Both the position numbers and the translations under genes were made by a program. This document shows, one piece after another, positions 61,142 through 64,000 of a DNA stretch of 64,000 bases (position 1 is the first letter of the stretch; each line of letters begins with the position of its first letter). Source of the stretch: Anas platyrhynchos (lineage: Eukaryota > Chordata > Aves > Anseriformes > Anatidae). The notes below the pieces were generated by a model, which saw only the letters and a program-made list of their open reading frames with translations, made no database searches and was not told the DNA's origin. The DNA is taken from assembly GCF_047663525.1 (NCBI RefSeq), contig NC_092589.1, positions 64,298,001-64,362,000 of the forward strand. The letters run 5' to 3'.

Positions 61142-64000
61142 TCTTTTTTCCTGTGGGCTATTTGCTCAGTTTTGTTCAATATTTCTAGAATTGTTACTGC
61201 TGCATCCAATGTATGGGCTGTGATACCTCACTAACAGAGAAGCTATCACATGTGTATGTGTTCACAAAGATTGTCTGTTTTATCTACTGTTGTAAATAAG
61301 ATCTAATAATCAGCATGGAACACCATTTCCTTTGCAGCTGTGTGCAACACAGACTTTTAATCCTGAAATATTTGGAAAGGTGAAGTCAACAGAAGATTTA
61401 ACCTTTTGAAGTTAGGAATCTTGATTCTGTAAACTCATTGTTTATAAAAGTTGCTTGAAACTTGTAGGATTGAACGCTGAATTATTCACAATTTGATTGT
61501 TGAGATTATATGAGATATTGGTAAGCAAAAGATTTGGCCCCAAAAATCTCAAATTATTTTAGAAGCCTCTAGCTTTAGTAAGACATGCTAAGGTTATCAG
61601 TGGCATTCAATAATTTTATTGGAAGAAGGTTCTCTCTTGCATGTCTTATCAAAATAATTTACACCCAGAAATAGGCTCACTTGCAGAACTCCATTGCCAC
61701 CTTGTTCATGCATTATCTTTTCAGTCCTTGCTTTAGCTCACACCACTGTAAATCATTGTTTGTTTGTTTGTTTGTTTATTCCAACAACCTGAGTATTTAT
61801 GAAGAATTTGGATGGTAAATTAACTAATTAGGGATATTTTCTTTAAAAAAAATGCTTTTTAATGTTTTTTTTGTTTGTTTGTTTGTTTGTTTTGTTTTTT
61901 AATGTCCAGATTTTAGACTTTTATCTCTTGTAATCTAGCAGTGAAGTTATGACTTGAAGGTGTCACCTCAATTCAACAAGCAACAAGATGCCTAAAACTC
62001 TCATGCTATCCACTTAAAGTCTTCGGCAAAATTCTGGGTTCCATGAAACTTAGTAAAATTTGAAAATTAGGTGTTCCTTGCTGCTAATTATGGCTTTTAC
62101 AAGGCCTGACTGTGTTGTTTTTTTGGAATCATGTCTAATGCAAGCAAAAGGCAAAGAAAGGAAGGGAGCGATCCCTCTCATTACACCATTAGAGCTGTTA
62201 GAGCGTTCACCTGGAACAGAGGCACAGGCCTGGATTCAATCTTGATCTGCCCAGGGAACTGGCAGCGATGCCTGCACTTGGCAGTACAGGAATATGGACC
62301 ACACCCCTGGCACTGACAGGAGAAGCTGTGTCCCACTAATAACTCAGTGAACCAATGTGTGCACAGAAAATGTTCAGTCTTGACTGACGGTCTCTTAATT
62401 TAACAATAAACATACTTTTCACTAGTCTGCAGATGTTTCTGAAGCTGGTCTCTCCTGCTGCTTTCCTTGAAGTTTCATTCTTGTGCACAGATGTGGATAT
62501 GTGTTGGGTCAGAGGGAATCAACGGCACGCCAGCAGGTAGAGCACCTGTGGGGCAGACCTCCAAGTCCAGGAAACTTTTGGATGCATCCTAGATCGCAAT
62601 GCAGCCTGTGGTTATCATGTTTATTCAAGAAACTGAAACGATCTTCAAATTCCTGCCTCATCTCAGGCAAAGGATGGACTTGTGCCCTTTATGTGACTCC
62701 AAGTGACTACTTTTACCGTTGTATCATTGGCTATGGGAAACAGCAAAGAGGGAAATGTCACTTACCTGCTGTGACTTAGAAAGGGAAGGGCTTGGTTCTT
62801 AGGCCCTTAGCACTGAGAAGGATTCACAACTGGGACAAGGAGCTGGGAAAAATGCTCATCTCTGTGAAAGGATGAAAGAGTAAATGTTATTTCTCTCCTT
62901 TTATTTTTACTTCTGTCTAAGTTTGTGACTGTACAGAGAGACAAGACATCTTAGAGCTGCTGCTTTCCCTAGGTTACAGGCACGTAACCTTTATTGCTAC
63001 TGTCCCCTGGCACCGCTCAGTCCTGTGCTCCTCAGGTCCCTGTGTGAACAGGGCTCATGATCTGTTCAATTTTCCATTATGCTAGAATTCACTGAAAATT
63101 ACTGACTTCAAATTTCTTCAGGAAGTTATGAAATGTTTTGGATGTCATGTTGCTCATCATAAGTAAAACCTTTGGGACCTAAACCAGACTAGCAATAAAA
63201 AAGATGTTTTATGTTCCATGTTCTCTAATAAAAAAGAGGCAATATCTGCTATGGAAGGAAGGATTCAGAGGAGTAACTTGAGATGCCTCAGGGAAGAAAC
63301 ACAGATAGAGATGTGCTCCTCTTTGGTGAGGTCCAATTTAAGCCTCAAGAACAGTCCTACCACTGCAACAGTTCCCAACGTGAACAAGCTTCCTGACAGA
63401 GGATGGGCCAGGCTGCAAGCATAACCCACTGCTGATTCTCCACAAGCCCAGCTGGTTACAAACCCGGTTGGGAGCCCTGGAGTCCATGAAGACCTGTTGC
63501 ACTCCTCCTGACCTGGGGAAAACCTCAGCGGGTTATATTTCAGTCACGACTGGCCTACATTTCTCTCTGAATCTTTCACTGCATGATTTTGACTCAGGTT
63601 TGACTAATGGGAAAATGGCATGTACCTTCCTCCCTTCTGCCTATCTGAGATAAAATCCAGGCCTAATTCCTTCAGCAAATAACTTTACAGGGTGAGCTCA
63701 GCTTTCCTGTTTTCCAGGTTAACTTGGGTTAATTAATAATGAATTCTTAGTCATTAAGCAAAAGATAATTCCTTAGGGAAAAATTCCCTTTTGTCATCTC
63801 ATTTTTTATCATTGTCCAAAGAGAATTTTAATTTCATAAGAAAAAAATAAAATATTTTTATTCCAATTTAAAAAAGAAAATCTTACCATACAGTTTCCCA
63901 TACTTTTGCAATTCTTGCAAAACTCTACAGTTAATAGAAAACACTCCCAAAGCAGCCCTGACCCCAACAAATGGAAAATGAAATTTGCCCATTTCACCCC
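61142..64000. other. Intergenic sequence to the end of the window
   Basis: Two short TTTG runs (61757-61779 and 61869-61892) occur. Patches at 62150-62340, 62490-62780 and 63270-63560 are GC-richer with short frames, but no family resemblance or splice structure supports a gene. Confidence 0.45.

Noticed and set aside
62131..62316. Short Arg/Trp-containing frame in GC-richer sequence
   Set aside because: No recognisable domain and no splice or promoter context.
1..64000. tRNA genes, rRNA, CRISPR arrays, bacterial operons or promoters
   Set aside because: None seen; the repeat content and gene structure indicate vertebrate nuclear DNA.

Overview
The window looks like AT-rich nuclear DNA from a bird. 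The main evidence is the repeat content: several CR1 (chicken repeat 1) LINE copies of different ages, among them 3' ends that finish in the typical CR1 tail (for example 4376-4681 and 39792-40100). There is also a TG...CA solo LTR of a type I recall from avian genomes, a few very old MIR/L3-like remnants shared by amniotes, and no Alu-, B1- or L1-like sequence. The species cannot be named from this.

One protein-coding gene is well supported, on the + strand. It has two coding exons, 10859-11155 and 35809-36960, with a phase-0 intron of about 24.7 kb. Together they encode a 482-residue transporter of the amino acid/auxin permease (AAAP, SLC32/36/38) family. It closely resembles the vesicular inhibitory amino acid transporter VGAT/VIAAT (SLC32A1) and splits at the same place (...WNVTNAIQ | G-[IM]-FVLGLPYAILH). 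It is too divergent, particularly in the N-terminal domain and one late loop, to be the near-invariant vertebrate SLC32A1. I read it as a separate SLC32A1-like paralogue with an intact reading frame. The intron is unusually large for a VGAT-type gene and carries a solo LTR, a CR1 copy retaining its 5' region but internally deleted, a CR1 3' end and a MIR-like relic.

Layout: 1-3487, AT-rich with no supported gene. 3488-4681, two CR1 copies in tandem. 4682-10858, AT-rich upstream region with an AAAAT array, an AAAAGG array and an ancient SINE/LINE tail. 10859-36960, the SLC32A1-like gene. 36961-39791, presumed 3'UTR and downstream sequence. 39259-40370, a CR1 insertion flanked by a 65-bp direct duplication. 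40371-64000, intergenic sequence with long polypurine microsatellites (47715-47914 and 50911-51083), a duplicated segment whose first copy holds the second GGAA array, an old CR1 relic (about 49380-50262), two more CR1 3' ends and several poly-A/T tracts. I saw no tRNA, rRNA, CRISPR array or bacterial-type feature. Most open frames here are chance or simple-repeat frames, and many begin at a non-ATG codon.
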